Assembly: GCA_963824275.1 (NCBI GenBank)
Contig: CAWGOT010000003.1
Location: 558,001 to 622,000, forward strand
DNA: 64,000 bases
Direction: 5' to 3'
Origin: JANXQG01 sp963824275
GTDB taxonomy: Bacteria; Planctomycetota; Planctomycetia; Pirellulales; Thermoguttaceae
Below, piece by piece: positions 38,063-48,339 of this stretch. The position numbers were made by a program, and so were the translations under genes. The first letter of the stretch is position 1, and every line of letters begins with the position of its first letter. The notes beneath the pieces are model-generated. The model saw only the letters and a list, made by a program, of their open reading frames with translations. It was not told the origin of the DNA and made no database searches.

Positions 38063-38443
38063 ATGCGTACCATCGGGTGTCTCCTTCTCGTAGGCATCGT
38101 AGCGGGAGTCGCGTGGGCGGTGTGGTACGTGGGATTCGCCGAACACTCCCACTTCCCCTTCCAATCCACTTCGCCGGACGGAGTGTTCCGCTGCACGATA
38201 AGGGAGTGGACGGGAGGCCTCTTTTCGGCGACAGGAATGTCGATACAAAGGGAGGCGATCATCGAAAAGAGGGACCTTGCCTCGCAAACGTGGCAAGAAG
38301 TCGGGCGGGAGCGTGTCGTTGGCTGCGATAGTGTTGGGATCGAGAACTGGTCCATCACTTGGGAATCTGACAAAAAGAATCATACGATAGGTTTGACCGC
38401 CATCGGCGACGGAGGAAATGTTGTTCTCAAGGTGCCGCTGTAG
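38063..38443 (+). CDS. Small membrane-anchored or secreted protein
   Basis: 126 residues from ATG 38063 with GAGGA six bases upstream. A single N-terminal helix (TIGCLLLVGIVAGVAWAVWY) followed by a beta-rich domain (FQSTSPDGVFRCTIREWTGG, NWSITWESDKKNHTIGLTAI). No known family. Confidence 0.7.
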   Translation: MRTIGCLLLVGIVAGVAWAVWYVGFAEHSHFPFQSTSPDGVFRCTIREWTGGLFSATGMSIQREAIIEKRDLASQTWQEVGRERVVGCDSVGIENWSITWESDKKNHTIGLTAIGDGGNVVLKVPL

Positions 38444-38524
38444 CGGTGGGATAGAAACTGGAAGTTCTTCGTGAAAGCATGGGGCCACGGCGGAGGCTGG
38501 GGGCTCCTTTTGGGCAATTGAATC

Positions 38525-39220
38525 ATGGCAACCGACTATCCCGACGGCGCGGACGGCGATGCCTTGCGGCGAGTTGCGGCCGGCGACGCCGACCTGTCCG
38601 GACCGATGGACGGGGCACAATCCCCAAGCGGCAACAGCCGCCTGCAGTTCAGTCTGGCCAGCTTGTTTATCTTTGTCACCGGGATCTGCGTCACGTTCTC
38701 GCTCGTAGGATGGCATTCCACCTACGGCCTGATGGCCGCCATTCTGACCGTCGCCGGCGGCTGGTCGTTCGCGTCGATGCGCGCCGGCCATCACCGACTG
38801 GCCTACGCGCTGGCAACGCCCGCCATGGGAGTGGCTGGTCATTTGGTCCTCGTTGTGCCGATGGCCTTAGGGCTGGGAAAAGGCGTGTGGGACATGTGGC
38901 TTAATCCGGGCGCCGTCCTGCTGATGTCGGCCTCGACGGTTCTTGCCGCGGCACTCATGCGAAGATCGGTGCTCGCTCCAGGCCACAATATTTCGATTGG
39001 CAAAGCCATCGGCGGCATCTACCTGACCGCTGCTTTTTTTCCTTTGCTGTGGGGCCTGGCAGTCATGGCCATGCAACCTGGGGTGGGCATATTGATTTGC
39101 ATGATCGGCGTGATTCTCAGTCCCGTCGTTGCCACTCTGACCATTCCGCTGACCCTTCCGTTTGCCATGGTCTGTTGCTTGCTCTTGCGGAAGCTCGATC
39201 CTTGGCGGCCAGGGATCTAG
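38525..39220 (+). CDS. Multi-pass membrane protein
   Basis: 231 residues. A hydrophilic N-terminus of about 40 residues, then LQFSLASLFIFVTGICVTFS, a planctomycete-type opening helix, and about five more hydrophobic helices to the C-terminus. Function unknown. Its last 104 bp overlap the end of the convergent SSS transporter gene. Confidence 0.75.
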   Translation: MATDYPDGADGDALRRVAAGDADLSGPMDGAQSPSGNSRLQFSLASLFIFVTGICVTFSLVGWHSTYGLMAAILTVAGGWSFASMRAGHHRLAYALATPAMGVAGHLVLVVPMALGLGKGVWDMWLNPGAVLLMSASTVLAAALMRRSVLAPGHNISIGKAIGGIYLTAAFFPLLWGLAVMAMQPGVGILICMIGVILSPVVATLTIPLTLPFAMVCCLLLRKLDPWRPGI

Positions 39221-40976
39221 CCTTCCATCGCAGCAGCAGGCCGATGCCGGCGATGAGGCCGCCGGAGGCGATGAAACCGAAGCGGCCTGCGAGCGGATTG
39301 GGAATCGCCGCCAACAGCATCACGAAGCTGCCGTAGGGGATGCACAGCCAGGACAACGTGTTCAACTGGGCATAATCGATTTTCCGGGTCTGCTGGGGGT
39401 CGGAAACGACCGGCGTCCGCAGCCGCTGGAAGAACTCCTCTTCCTGCCTCGTATACTCGGGCGAATTGAAGCGGGCAAAGAGCGCGGTGCCCAGGAACCA
39501 GAGCGAACAGACGGCCACGTTCATAATCGTGCCGCCAATCAGCCGGTAGTCGTCCATTTCTTCCGGCCGGATCGGCGAATCGAGCCCCACCAGCTTGCGG
39601 AAAATCTCGGGATCGAGGTAATTGAACGCCAGCGAGGAGAGAAACCCCACGCAAACCGTGCTCCAGCCGGCCCAGGACGGCGTCCGCTTGATGATGATTC
39701 CCCAGATCAGCGGCATAATGAACGGCAAGGCCACCATGGCGCTGAAGACGTTCATCACGTCGAAAATGCCCACGTTCGGGAACTTCGAGATGCCATAGGC
39801 CGCCAGAATAATCGCCAGGCCGAAGACCGCCGACGTGATCCGCCCGGCCACCACGTACTCCCTTTCCTGCGCATGCTTGCGGAGGATGGGCTTGTAGAAG
39901 TTGCGGACGAAAATGCCGGCGTTCTTGTTCAGGCCGGTGTCCATGTTGGACATCGTGCAGGCGAAAATCGCGCTCATCATCAGGCCGATCATGCCTCTGG
40001 GCATGTAGTTCAGCCCGATGGCCACATAGGCGCCCTCTTCGATATGCTTCAGGCCCTGCAATTGCGGAATGACGTGGAGGTCGGGATACAGGATCGCGGC
40101 AGCCATGGGCGGGATGAACCAGAGGATCGAGCCGGCGAAGAAAAGCAGGGCCGCCAGCAGGGCCGCCCGGCTGGCGTTTTTGGAGTCCTTCGAGCACAGG
40201 AAGCGGTCCGCGTCCTTCATGTCGTTGGTGAGGCAGACTTGTTTGATGAAAAACGCCGCGATCCACAAGACCACGATGGAAACGGTGTGGGTTTCCGACC
40301 AGTGGAAGTACCGGCTGGGAAGATGATTCGCGAACGCCGAGGTCCCATGCACTAGGCCGCCGCCGCCGAACTTGTCGCCGACGGCTTGGATCGACAACAG
40401 GGCCACAACCAACGTGATGCACATCAGGATCATCATCTGCATGAAGTCCGACGCCACCACGGCCCACGCCCCGCCGAGGAAGGCGACGATCAGCACAACC
40501 GCGCCCACCGCCACGATGGTCATGGTCATGTCCATGCCGAAGACCACCGAGACGAAGGTGCTGACCGCGTTGAGCCAGATGGCGGCGTAGAAGATGCCGA
40601 TGGGGATCCAGACCCAGGTGAAGAACTGTTCGTTGGCCTTGCCGAAGCGGTCCCGCACGCCCTCCATGGGCGTCACCACGCGCATCTGCCGGAATTTCCG
40701 CGCCGACCAGAGGTAGGCCACGAAATAGCCCAGGCCGTTGCCGAAGTAGATCGCCAGCACCAGCGGCCCGTCCCGGTAGGCCTTGCTCGCCGCCCCGATG
40801 AACGTCCAGGAGCTGAACTGCGACATGAAGGCCGTGGCCCCCACCATCCACCACAGCACGTTGCCGCCGCCGCGGAAGAAGTCGCTGGAGTCCTTGCTGA
40901 ACTTGCGAAAGACCTCGCCGATCAGGGCGATGAAGCACAAGTAGATCGCGACGACCGCATAATCGTAGTAGCTCAC
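39117..40976 (-). CDS. Sodium:solute symporter (SSS/SLC5 family)
   Basis: 619 residues with about 14 hydrophobic segments. Starts YYDYAVVAIYLCFIALIGEV; family-typical stretches are DSSDFFRGGGNVLWWMVGAT, FMSQFSSWTFIGAASKAY and MMSAIFACTMSNMDTGLNKN. It is the last gene of a three-gene minus-strand operon with the DUF2264 and GH3 genes (nine bases downstream of the DUF2264 stop), so its substrate is probably a sugar or sugar acid released by them. The C-terminal ~35 residues lie in the overlap with the convergent gene and may be an extension. Confidence 0.93.
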   Translation of the reverse strand: MSYYDYAVVAIYLCFIALIGEVFRKFSKDSSDFFRGGGNVLWWMVGATAFMSQFSSWTFIGAASKAYRDGPLVLAIYFGNGLGYFVAYLWSARKFRQMRVVTPMEGVRDRFGKANEQFFTWVWIPIGIFYAAIWLNAVSTFVSVVFGMDMTMTIVAVGAVVLIVAFLGGAWAVVASDFMQMMILMCITLVVALLSIQAVGDKFGGGGLVHGTSAFANHLPSRYFHWSETHTVSIVVLWIAAFFIKQVCLTNDMKDADRFLCSKDSKNASRAALLAALLFFAGSILWFIPPMAAAILYPDLHVIPQLQGLKHIEEGAYVAIGLNYMPRGMIGLMMSAIFACTMSNMDTGLNKNAGIFVRNFYKPILRKHAQEREYVVAGRITSAVFGLAIILAAYGISKFPNVGIFDVMNVFSAMVALPFIMPLIWGIIIKRTPSWAGWSTVCVGFLSSLAFNYLDPEIFRKLVGLDSPIRPEEMDDYRLIGGTIMNVAVCSLWFLGTALFARFNSPEYTRQEEEFFQRLRTPVVSDPQQTRKIDYAQLNTLSWLCIPYGSFVMLLAAIPNPLAGRFGFIASGGLIAGIGLLLRWKARSLAAKDRASARASNRPWQTEGSAEWSEWQRRD

Positions 40977-40985
40977 GTGCTTCCT

Positions 40986-42970
40986 TCAGTCTGGAAATGT
41001 CCCGAGCTTTCCAGCAGGGACCATTTCTTTCCGCCCTTGGAGACCCGCCATGACGATCGCGCCGGAGAACTTCTTGCCGTTGAGCGAAACCTTCACGTCC
41101 TGGATCGCGCCGATCTGCACGAAGGCCCGCTCGCCGTCGGCAAAGATGATCTCGGCCCGGTTCTCCTCGAGCTTGAACCGCTTGACGAGGCCGGCGAGCC
41201 GCTTGATGGGCTCTTTCCCCACCCGGCCGCAGACCATGCATGCCAGGCAGAACTTTTCCAGTGGACCGTTGTCGAAGCCCAACGCCGGCACCACGCTGCG
41301 GCGGTAGCGGACGTTCGAGCCGTTGACGTCGTCGGCAAACTGGATGGGCGAAATTGTTTGTCGTAGCCGTGCAGATTGCGGAGGAAGGTCAGCTTGCCGT
41401 CCTTGTAGGCCGCTTCGGCGCCCTCAATGGAAACGGTTTTCGCCTCGCCCTCGTCAAAGCCCAGCGGATAACCGCCCTCGCGGAAGACCAGCGGCTTCTT
41501 CGTCTCAACCTGGTGCAAGTTGATGAGAAAATCGTCCTTGACGAGGATCGAGGTATGTATGGTGCCTTCCGCGTCAACGTCGTACAGCGGGTACGTCGAG
41601 GCCGCGAAATCCTTCGCGCAATACAGGTGCGTCATCTCCCAGCGCTGGCGGAAGTTGATTCCGTCGGCGGAGAACTGCAGCACGTTGTCGCAATTGAAGT
41701 TCTTGTAGATCTGCCGCGCCTCGTAACTGAAGATCGAGGAATAGGCGAACTTGGTGTACTTGTCGTTGTATTCCGGTTTGTCGTGGTACGATTTCTGGTT
41801 GATCAACTGCACGTGCCCGGTCTTCTTGTCGCCGACCAGCAGCAGCCCAGCAGTCCGCAGCGGCCGGGAATAACTGCCGCGATGAATGGGCAGCTTTTCC
41901 TCCTTCGCCTTCCAGAACGGATCGGCCGGCCGGATCATCAGCAGGTTGAAGGCCTTCGTCGCCCAGTACGGAGAACCGCCGCAGGAATAATGCTCCAACA
42001 TCTCCGCACAGGGCCGCAGGAAACCCATCGACAAATGGTCCTGCTCGGTGAGGATCTCCTGCGAAAAGAAGAACTTCATCACGCCGTTGCAGAGCGTCTT
42101 CACTTCTCCCGCCGAAAGGTCCAGGCAGCCGAGGTGTTGTCCCAGCGCAATCGGCCCCAGGAAAGCGAAGCGATAGATCATCGAGGCCCGAAGCAGGGCA
42201 CGCTGCCATCGCCGGCATAGAAGCTCAGGAGGTTGCGCGCAGAAGAGCCGGGCCCGTTCCTGGTGCGTCTGGGCCACCTCCGGCTTCGACTGGCCGTCGA
42301 GAATCACCCACAGCAGGTAATAATAGAGGAATCCCCAGGAATTGTAGTAATCGATGCGGTTGATGTTGCCGTCGCGATACCAGCCGCCGCCCAGGTACAT
42401 GTGGTCGCAGGCGGTCAGGTTCGCATCGATCTGTTCCTGCGAATAGGGCATGCCGAGCTTCTTCAGGACCGTGTTGGTGACGACGTTGAAGAGCAGCCAA
42501 TTGTTCGGGTGATAGGCCGCCTTCGTGCATTGGAACAGATAATCGGCAACCTGCTTCTGCTCCGCTGCGGAGAACTTGTCCCAGATCAGGTCTTGGGAGA
42601 GGTAAAGTCCCCAGGCCAGCGCCGCCATCTCCACCAGATGCTGCGCGTAATCGACGATGTCGCCCCAGTACTCGGGATGCTTCGGGTCGGTCCCCGCGAG
42701 GATGCCCTGGCGATAAAAGCCGGCCACGTCCACGTTCCCGCCGTTCCAGGAATAGGTCCCGTTTTTCGAGCTATGCAGCCAAGGGCCGGCCATGATCATC
42801 GAGCGGGTGAAGCCTTCGAGCTCGTCGGCCAATAGCCCGTGATGGCTCCGCGGTCCGGGGATCCGCTGCCGCGCACAGGCCGGCGACGCGCTAGCGACGA
42901 TCGCCTTCATGAGGGCTCGGAACACCTCCTCCCAGTGCTTGCGGGTCCAGCCGGTGAGCGGCGAGAGCAA
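40986..42970 (-). CDS. DUF2264 protein (frame broken several times)
   Basis: About 660 residues. Recognisable by LTGWTRKHWEEV, RSHHGLLADELEGFTRSMI, NNWLLFNVVTNTVLKKLG, YYNSWGFLYYYLLWVIL and SMIYRFAFLGPIALGQH, as in DUF2264 proteins, which resemble (alpha/alpha)-barrel glycuronyl hydrolases and lyases. Two compensating breaks at about 42235 and 42168 put some 25 residues out of frame (true reading NLLSFYAGDGSVPCFG), and another near 41348 precedes the C-terminal beta domain. The start is uncertain: TTG 42970 is internal to a longer open frame (EKLILQTPLDHLLSPL) that abuts the GH3 stop. No signal peptide seen. Confidence 0.82.
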
Positions 42971-43001
42971 GTGGTCAAGCGGCGTCTGCAGGATCAGCTT
43001 C

Positions 43002-44762
43002 TCATGATCTGGAGTGCGGCCGGAGCTGGAAGGGGTCGTAGTTCGTCAGCGGCCAGACGCCCTGCGGCTCGATCTTCCCCCGCAGGACGCCCTTGAGGGT
43101 CCGCAGACCTTCGGGCGTGAGGTTCATGTTCAGCACGATTGTTTTGGCGGCGGGGATCAGGCCGGCGATTTCCTTGATGCAATACGGGGTGTTGGTGATC
43201 AGCACGACCGGATAGCCCTGGTCGATCAACGTCTTGGGATATGCGTTGGGCTTCTCCTGCCGATCGTAAAAATTGGTGCAGAGGATCAGGTCGAAGCGGT
43301 TGGCCGCAACGAATTTCAAGACGCCTTCCTCTTCCTTGGCGTCGTGGCCGAAGCGGGTCTCATAGGTCTGCAGCCCCGGCCAATCGCGTTCCATCAACTC
43401 GGAGAACAGGGCCGGATGATCGTAGAGGTCGTTGGGGCTCTTGATGGAAATCTGCTGGTTGATGAGAAGCACCTTCTTGCGCTTGTCCAGCGGCAGCGCG
43501 CCGAGTTCGTCGCGGACGACCAGGATCGCCCTTTGCGAGACTTTTTTCACGGTCCGGAGCACGACTGGGTCGGAGAACGGTTCGGCGGCCTTGGCCGCCT
43601 TCACCAGGCCCATCTTCTTGAAGAGGCCGTATTGCTTCTTGATCCGCAGGATGCGGCGGACCTTGTCGTCCAGCTCGTCCGCATTGATCTTGCCGGCTTC
43701 GACCCATTTCTTGATGGTATAGAACATCTCGCCGCGCCACTGGTTCTCGGCCTTCATGAGGATGATGTCGGCCCCGGCGTCGAGGGCCCGCGCAGGCCTC
43801 GCCGATCCCGTAACGGTCGATCAAGGCGCCCATCGTGATGCTGTCGGTGGTGATCAGGCCCTCGAATCCGAGCTGGTCGCGGAGGATCCCGGTGACCACC
43901 TTCCGCGAGACGGTGGAGATGTGGTCGGGGTCGACGTGCGGATAGATGCAGATGCCGCGACCATGATGGCGTCGATGCCGGCCTCGATCAGCCGTTTGTA
44001 GGGATAGACTCCACCTTGTTGAAGCGGTCGCTGTCTACGTTGAGCATCGGGCAGGCGTGGTGCGCGTCGGTGGCGGAATCGCCGCGGCCGGGAAAGTGCT
44101 TCGCCGCCGCGATGACGCCGTGCTCCTTGTAGCCCTGGAGCATGGCGACGGCGTATTCCGCCACGACTTCCGGGTCGTCGCTGAACGCGCGGTGGCCGAT
44201 CTCGGGGTTGTTCGGATTGACGTTCACGTCCACCACTGGCGAATGGATCATGTCCAGGCCGGAGGCCTTCATCTGCCTGGCGACGCAGCAGGCGGCGCGG
44301 TAGGCCAGCTTAGGGCTGTTGCCCGCCGCCAGGCCCATGCTCGAGGGAAACTGCACCACGCCGCCGCGGGAGAAATCCTTGCTCGTGTCGCCCTCCTGGT
44401 CGATGACCATGTGCAAGGGGATCGCCGGGGAGCGGTCCGCGGCGAGCTGCCGCAACTCGATTGAGCATCGCGGCGTATTGCTGCGGCGTGGCGTAGGGCG
44501 GCAGGCCGCCGCCGGCGAACTTCTGCATGGAGGGCACGAAGTCGTCGCCCAAGCCCTGCTGCTTGGCCTTCTCGTCGCTGAAATAGCTGAACATCCGCGT
44601 GAAGGCCGAGAGCCGGATGCCGCTGCAATGGTAGCGCACGATCGCTTCCCGCAGGTCGTTGGTGACGACGGTCCCCGACATGCCGACCACCACGCATTGG
44701 CCGATCTTCTGTTCCAGCGACATCTTGCCGAGAAGCGTTTCGATCCAGGATTCTCTTTTCAT
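43002..44762 (-). CDS. GH3 glycoside hydrolase, NagZ-like (frame broken four times)
   Basis: From ATG 44762: LLGKMSLEQKIGQCVVVGMS. Frame changes occur near 44460, 44005, 43960 and 43795. The reconstructed protein of ~580 residues has PLHMVIDQEGDTSKDF, AAKHFPGRGDSATDAHH (the Asp-x-His dyad used by NagZ-type GH3 as acid/base) and GFEGLITTDSITMGALID (Asp nucleophile in TDSITM), then the second alpha/beta domain (RDELGALPLDKRKKVLLINQ). This suggests beta-N-acetylglucosaminidase or a related beta-glycosidase. First gene of the operon with DUF2264 and SSS. An earlier start at 44864 has no good ribosome-binding site. Confidence 0.88.
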
Positions 44763-44945
44763 CTCAGGTGGCCGATTCAATCGCGTTTCTTGGTGGTATC
44801 GAGGCCGCGAAACGTCACTTATGCTAACGTCGACTGCGAACACTGTCAAGAATCCGCTAACCATATTGGGTTACCTCCGTAACGCCGAACGGTTCATTCC
44901 CATGATCAGTGCTCTGTGTCCCGGCACGGACCGAGCGGCTACAAT

Positions 44946-45074
44946 TATACTGTTCGCGGGTGGAAATGAGCCGTTTTCGCCGCAGCCATCGAAGCCCGAA
45001 GCGCAAGCGAGGCAAGCGTCTCCATCCCTCGCTTGCGCGTCGGGCTTCGATCCGTTCCGCCCGCGAGCAGTATA
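44946..45074. mobile_element. MITE-like element, copy B
   Basis: The inverted relative of copy A (11173-11300), 129 bp, with the same ends (TATACTGTTCGCGGGTGGAA and complement of CCGCGAGCAGTATA) and the same internal CGAAGCCCGAAGCGCAAGCG / CTTGCGCGTCGGGCTTCG stem. It sits between the divergent GH3 operon and the histidine kinase gene. Confidence 0.65.
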
Positions 45075-45126
45075 CTGTATTGGTTCTGCCTTTGGGCGCC
45101 TAAACCACCCGAGCGCGAGGTTTGCC

Positions 45127-46733
45127 ATGCCGGACCAGGACAAGAGCAAGCAGCAACTCATCGAAGAACTAGCGGAAATGCGGCGCAGGGAGGCACAGTG
45201 GCGTTCGGTCGTCGCCGATGCCCCCGTCTTCGTCGCCCTCGCTGACCGTGCCGGGGCCCTTCTCGAAGCCCAGGAGGTCGCCAGGCTTGGCTTCTACGTC
45301 CTGGACATTGCCCAAGGACGCTGGACGAGTTCGCCGGTCCTCGACCGGATCTTCGGCATTCCCGCGGATTATGACCGGACGGTTGAGGGCTGGGCGAAGC
45401 TGGTGCATCCCGAGGAACGCCAGGCGGTGCTGGACCACTTGCTAAGGAACGTCGTGGGAGAGAAAAGACCCTGTGACCGCGAGTACCGGATCGTCCGCTT
45501 TGGGGACAAGCAGGTGCGTTGGGTGCATGGGCTTGGCCGCTTGCAATTCAGCGCAGACGGGCAGCCGGTTTCCATGCTTGGCACCATTCAAGACATCACC
45601 GAGCGGAAGCAGGCCGAAGAGGGCGTGCAGAAGGCCCGCGCCGAACTGGAGCAGCGGGTCAAGCAGCGGACCGCGGAACTGGCAGAGGCCAACGAGTACC
45701 TGGACATTTTCCGCAAGTTCGTCGAGGCCTCAGGAGAGGCCATCGGCATGACGGACTTGGACGGTCGGATTGCCTATGCAAATTCGGCGGTCGCCCGGCT
45801 GTTTGGAGAGGAACGGCCGGAGAACATGGTCGGCAAGAACATCGCCGCGTACTACAGCGAGGAGTATTTGCGCGACGGAAGGGGGAGATGATTCCCTGCT
45901 TGCTGCGGGTGGGACATTGGCACGTGGAGACGACGATCTCGCCGCGCATGGGGGAACCGCGCACGATTTCGCAAAGCACCTTCCTGATTCGCGACGAAGA
46001 AGGGAATCCTCTGCGCGTTGGGGTGGTGATACGCGACATCACCGAACGAAAAGCAGGCCGAGGAGGACTTGCGGGGAGCACCGAAACCTCAAGCACCTTC
46101 TGCACTCCAGCGACCACGAACGGCAACTCATCGCCTACGAAATCCACGACGGCCTGGCCCAGCAGTTGGCCGGGGCGATCATGCAATTGCAGGCCTTCGA
46201 CCACCTGAAAGACAAGAACCCCAAGCAGGCTGCGAAGGCCTATGATGCAGGGCTGACCATGCTGCGGCAAGGGCATTTCGAGGCCCGCCGCCTGATCGCC
46301 GGCGTCAGGCCGCCGATCCTCGACGAATCAGGCGTCGTGGAAGCTGTCGCCCACCTTGTCCATGAGAAATGCCGCGACAAAGGGCCGAAGATCGAGTATC
46401 GCAGCCGAGTTGATTTCGACCGCCTGGACCCGACCTTGGAAAATGCCGTCTACCGGATTGCCCAGGAGGCCCTGACGAACGCCTGCCAAGCACAGCAAGA
46501 GCAAGAAAGTGTCGGTCAGCCTCTTGCAGGCTGGGGATCGTCTTCGCATCGAGATTCGCGACTGGGGCGTAGGGTTCGACCCCAAGGCCGTTCCGAAGAA
46601 CCATTTCGGCCTGGAAGGCATCCGACAAAGGGCCAGATTGCTGGGCGGAAAGTGCAGCATCCGAGCACAGGTGGGCAAAGGCACACGGATCATCGTCGAG
46701 TTGCCCGTGGTGCCGAGGGACGAAGAGGCCTGA
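45127..46733 (+). CDS. PAS-domain sensor histidine kinase, NarL-partner type (frame broken three times)
   Basis: From ATG 45127 (GAGG upstream). Two PAS domains (about residues 25-160, ending SMLGTIQDITERKQAEEG, and 200-310), separated by a coiled coil (ELEQRVKQRTAELAEANEYL). Breaks near 45885, 46055 and 46490. The dimerisation/phosphoacceptor segment is LIAYEIHDGLAQQLAGAIMQ (HisKA_3, His in IHDG), the N-box is AVYRIAQEALTNACQ, and the G-box is DWGVGFDPKAV then GLEGIRQRARLLGG. No transmembrane segment and no adjacent response regulator, so an orphan cytoplasmic sensor kinase. Confidence 0.88.
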
Positions 46734-47122
46734 AAGGCCACTCTCGCCCCTCCCTATTGTGGTTCGCAAGCGGGTTATTATAATAGGGGCATTCACCACG
46801 GGCGGCCCCGGCCGCCTTCACAACGTTCACTGAGGCAGCGTTGATCCGCTCCTGATGCCGCTTTCGACCGGATTGCTTGGGCATTCCGGTTTTGAAGCTG
46901 CCGGCAGCGGATCCGTTCCACAATCCGGTTCCGTCCTTGAAGCCGCCGCAAGCGGATTCGACCGGGAAGTTGCTGCCTCATTTCTTCACGCTCTCCTTCT
47001 CGGACTTTGAGCGAATCTCCGTTTTGGCGCCGGCCTGATGGGATGGGACACCGGCATCGATTGTCTGACCCGAAGGTTTGCCATTTCCAAGATTCGTCGC
47101 GTTAAAGAAAGGGAAGGTTGCG
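46734..47122. other. Intergenic region
   Basis: No gene. Holds a two-copy ~41-bp repeat (TTCCGGTTTTGAAGC... near 46888 and ATCCGGTTCCGTCCTTGAAG near 46922) and, at its right end, the ribosome-binding site of the next gene. Confidence 0.5.
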
Positions 47123-48041
47123 ATGAGCAAGTTCGCTGCGTTGATGTCTGCATTAGTTGCTCTTCGGGTCGCTGCCGGCTCGCGGCAATGAAACCTGGAT
47201 CGTTCCGGCTGGCCAATTGGCCGATTGGTCCAGTCCTTCGAGTTGGGGTGGGACGCTGCCGACCGGGACCGACTCAGCTGTTATCGTCAACGGCGGGACG
47301 GCAACGATCACCGTGCCCGGAGAAATCTGCGGCTCACTGAACCTGGGCGGCAGTGCGGCCGGAACGGTGTGGATGACGGGCGGCGGCCTCACCGTGGCGC
47401 CTTCGAGCGCCGAGTTCATTGGCGAATCCGGCCCCGGGACTTTCCTGCAGTCCGGCGGGACCAACAACATGCCTATGAACCCGCTTTTCGTCAACTACGG
47501 CGCGGGCCAAAGCGGCATCTACAACCTCAGCAGCAGTGGGCTGGTCACGGCAACCTGGGAGTACGTGGGCGACAACGGCACAGGGATCTTCACGCAATCC
47601 GGCGGCACGAACACCGTCACCAACACTTTGACGATCGGGAATGTCTCCGGCGGCACCGGCACCTACAACCTGAACGGCGGGCTTCTCATCGTCTCGGCCC
47701 TGACTAAGGGCTCGGGAACGGCGACCTTCAACTTCAACGGCGGCGTGCTCCAGGCCGGGAGCACGCTTTCCAGCAGTCTGCCCATGACGCTGGGAACCGG
47801 CGGTGGCGGGGCCACCGTCAATACGCCTGGCTTTGCCGTGACGCTTTCCGGCTCGCTTTCCGGTCCTGGCAGCTTGACGAAAATCGGCAGCGGCGTGTTG
47901 ACTTTGACTGCAAGCAACACCTACAGCGGCAATACGCTGATCAGCGGCGGCACGCTCGCGCTGGGCAGTTCGCTGGCATTGCAGGACAGTTGCAAAAAAT
48001 GCATACGGTCCCGGCGCGCCTGTTCGGCGATCACCGGCTGA
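47123..48041 (+). CDS. Secreted autotransporter-type beta-strand-repeat protein, truncated
   Basis: ATG 47123 starts a signal peptide (MSKFAALMSALVAL); the frame changes near 47165 to GSLPARGNETWIVPAGQLAD. The body is Gly/Thr-rich beta-helix repeats (SGIYNLSSSGLVTATWEYVG, NTLTIGNVSGGTGTYNLNGG), ending in an autotransporter-associated beta-strand repeat (LTLTASNTYSGNTLISGGTL). After SSLALQDS the sequence turns into CKKCIRSRRACSAITG and stops, unlike any repeat. Such planctomycete proteins usually run on for hundreds of residues and end in a PEP-CTERM signal, so the 3' part is probably lost. Confidence 0.75.
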
Positions 48042-48339
48042 TTGGCAAGAATTCCCGCGGTTGGGCAACGGAAAGACTCGCATGGCCGGCGGCCGTGGTG
48101 CAAATTCCGCCTGCGAAAGGGCAGGAGTCCGACATCAGACGTGACGGAGAATCGCGCGCGGCAACGGCCATGCTGGCTTTCTAGGAGATTTCGCCAGGAC
48201 CCTATTTGGAAATTCCTTTTCTGCGCTGACGTGCCAGTCGACGCGTGCGGTTGGCATCCGACGCGGGGCGGGTCTATGATAGGGTGTTGTCGGCGAAGTA
48301 ACCCGACGAACAACCCTAACTCTTCCAAGGAGAATGATC
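47986..48339. other. Stretch after the truncated repeat protein
   Basis: No convincing coding sequence. Presumably carries the joint left by the loss of the repeat protein's 3' end and the promoter of the SIMPL gene. Confidence 0.45.
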
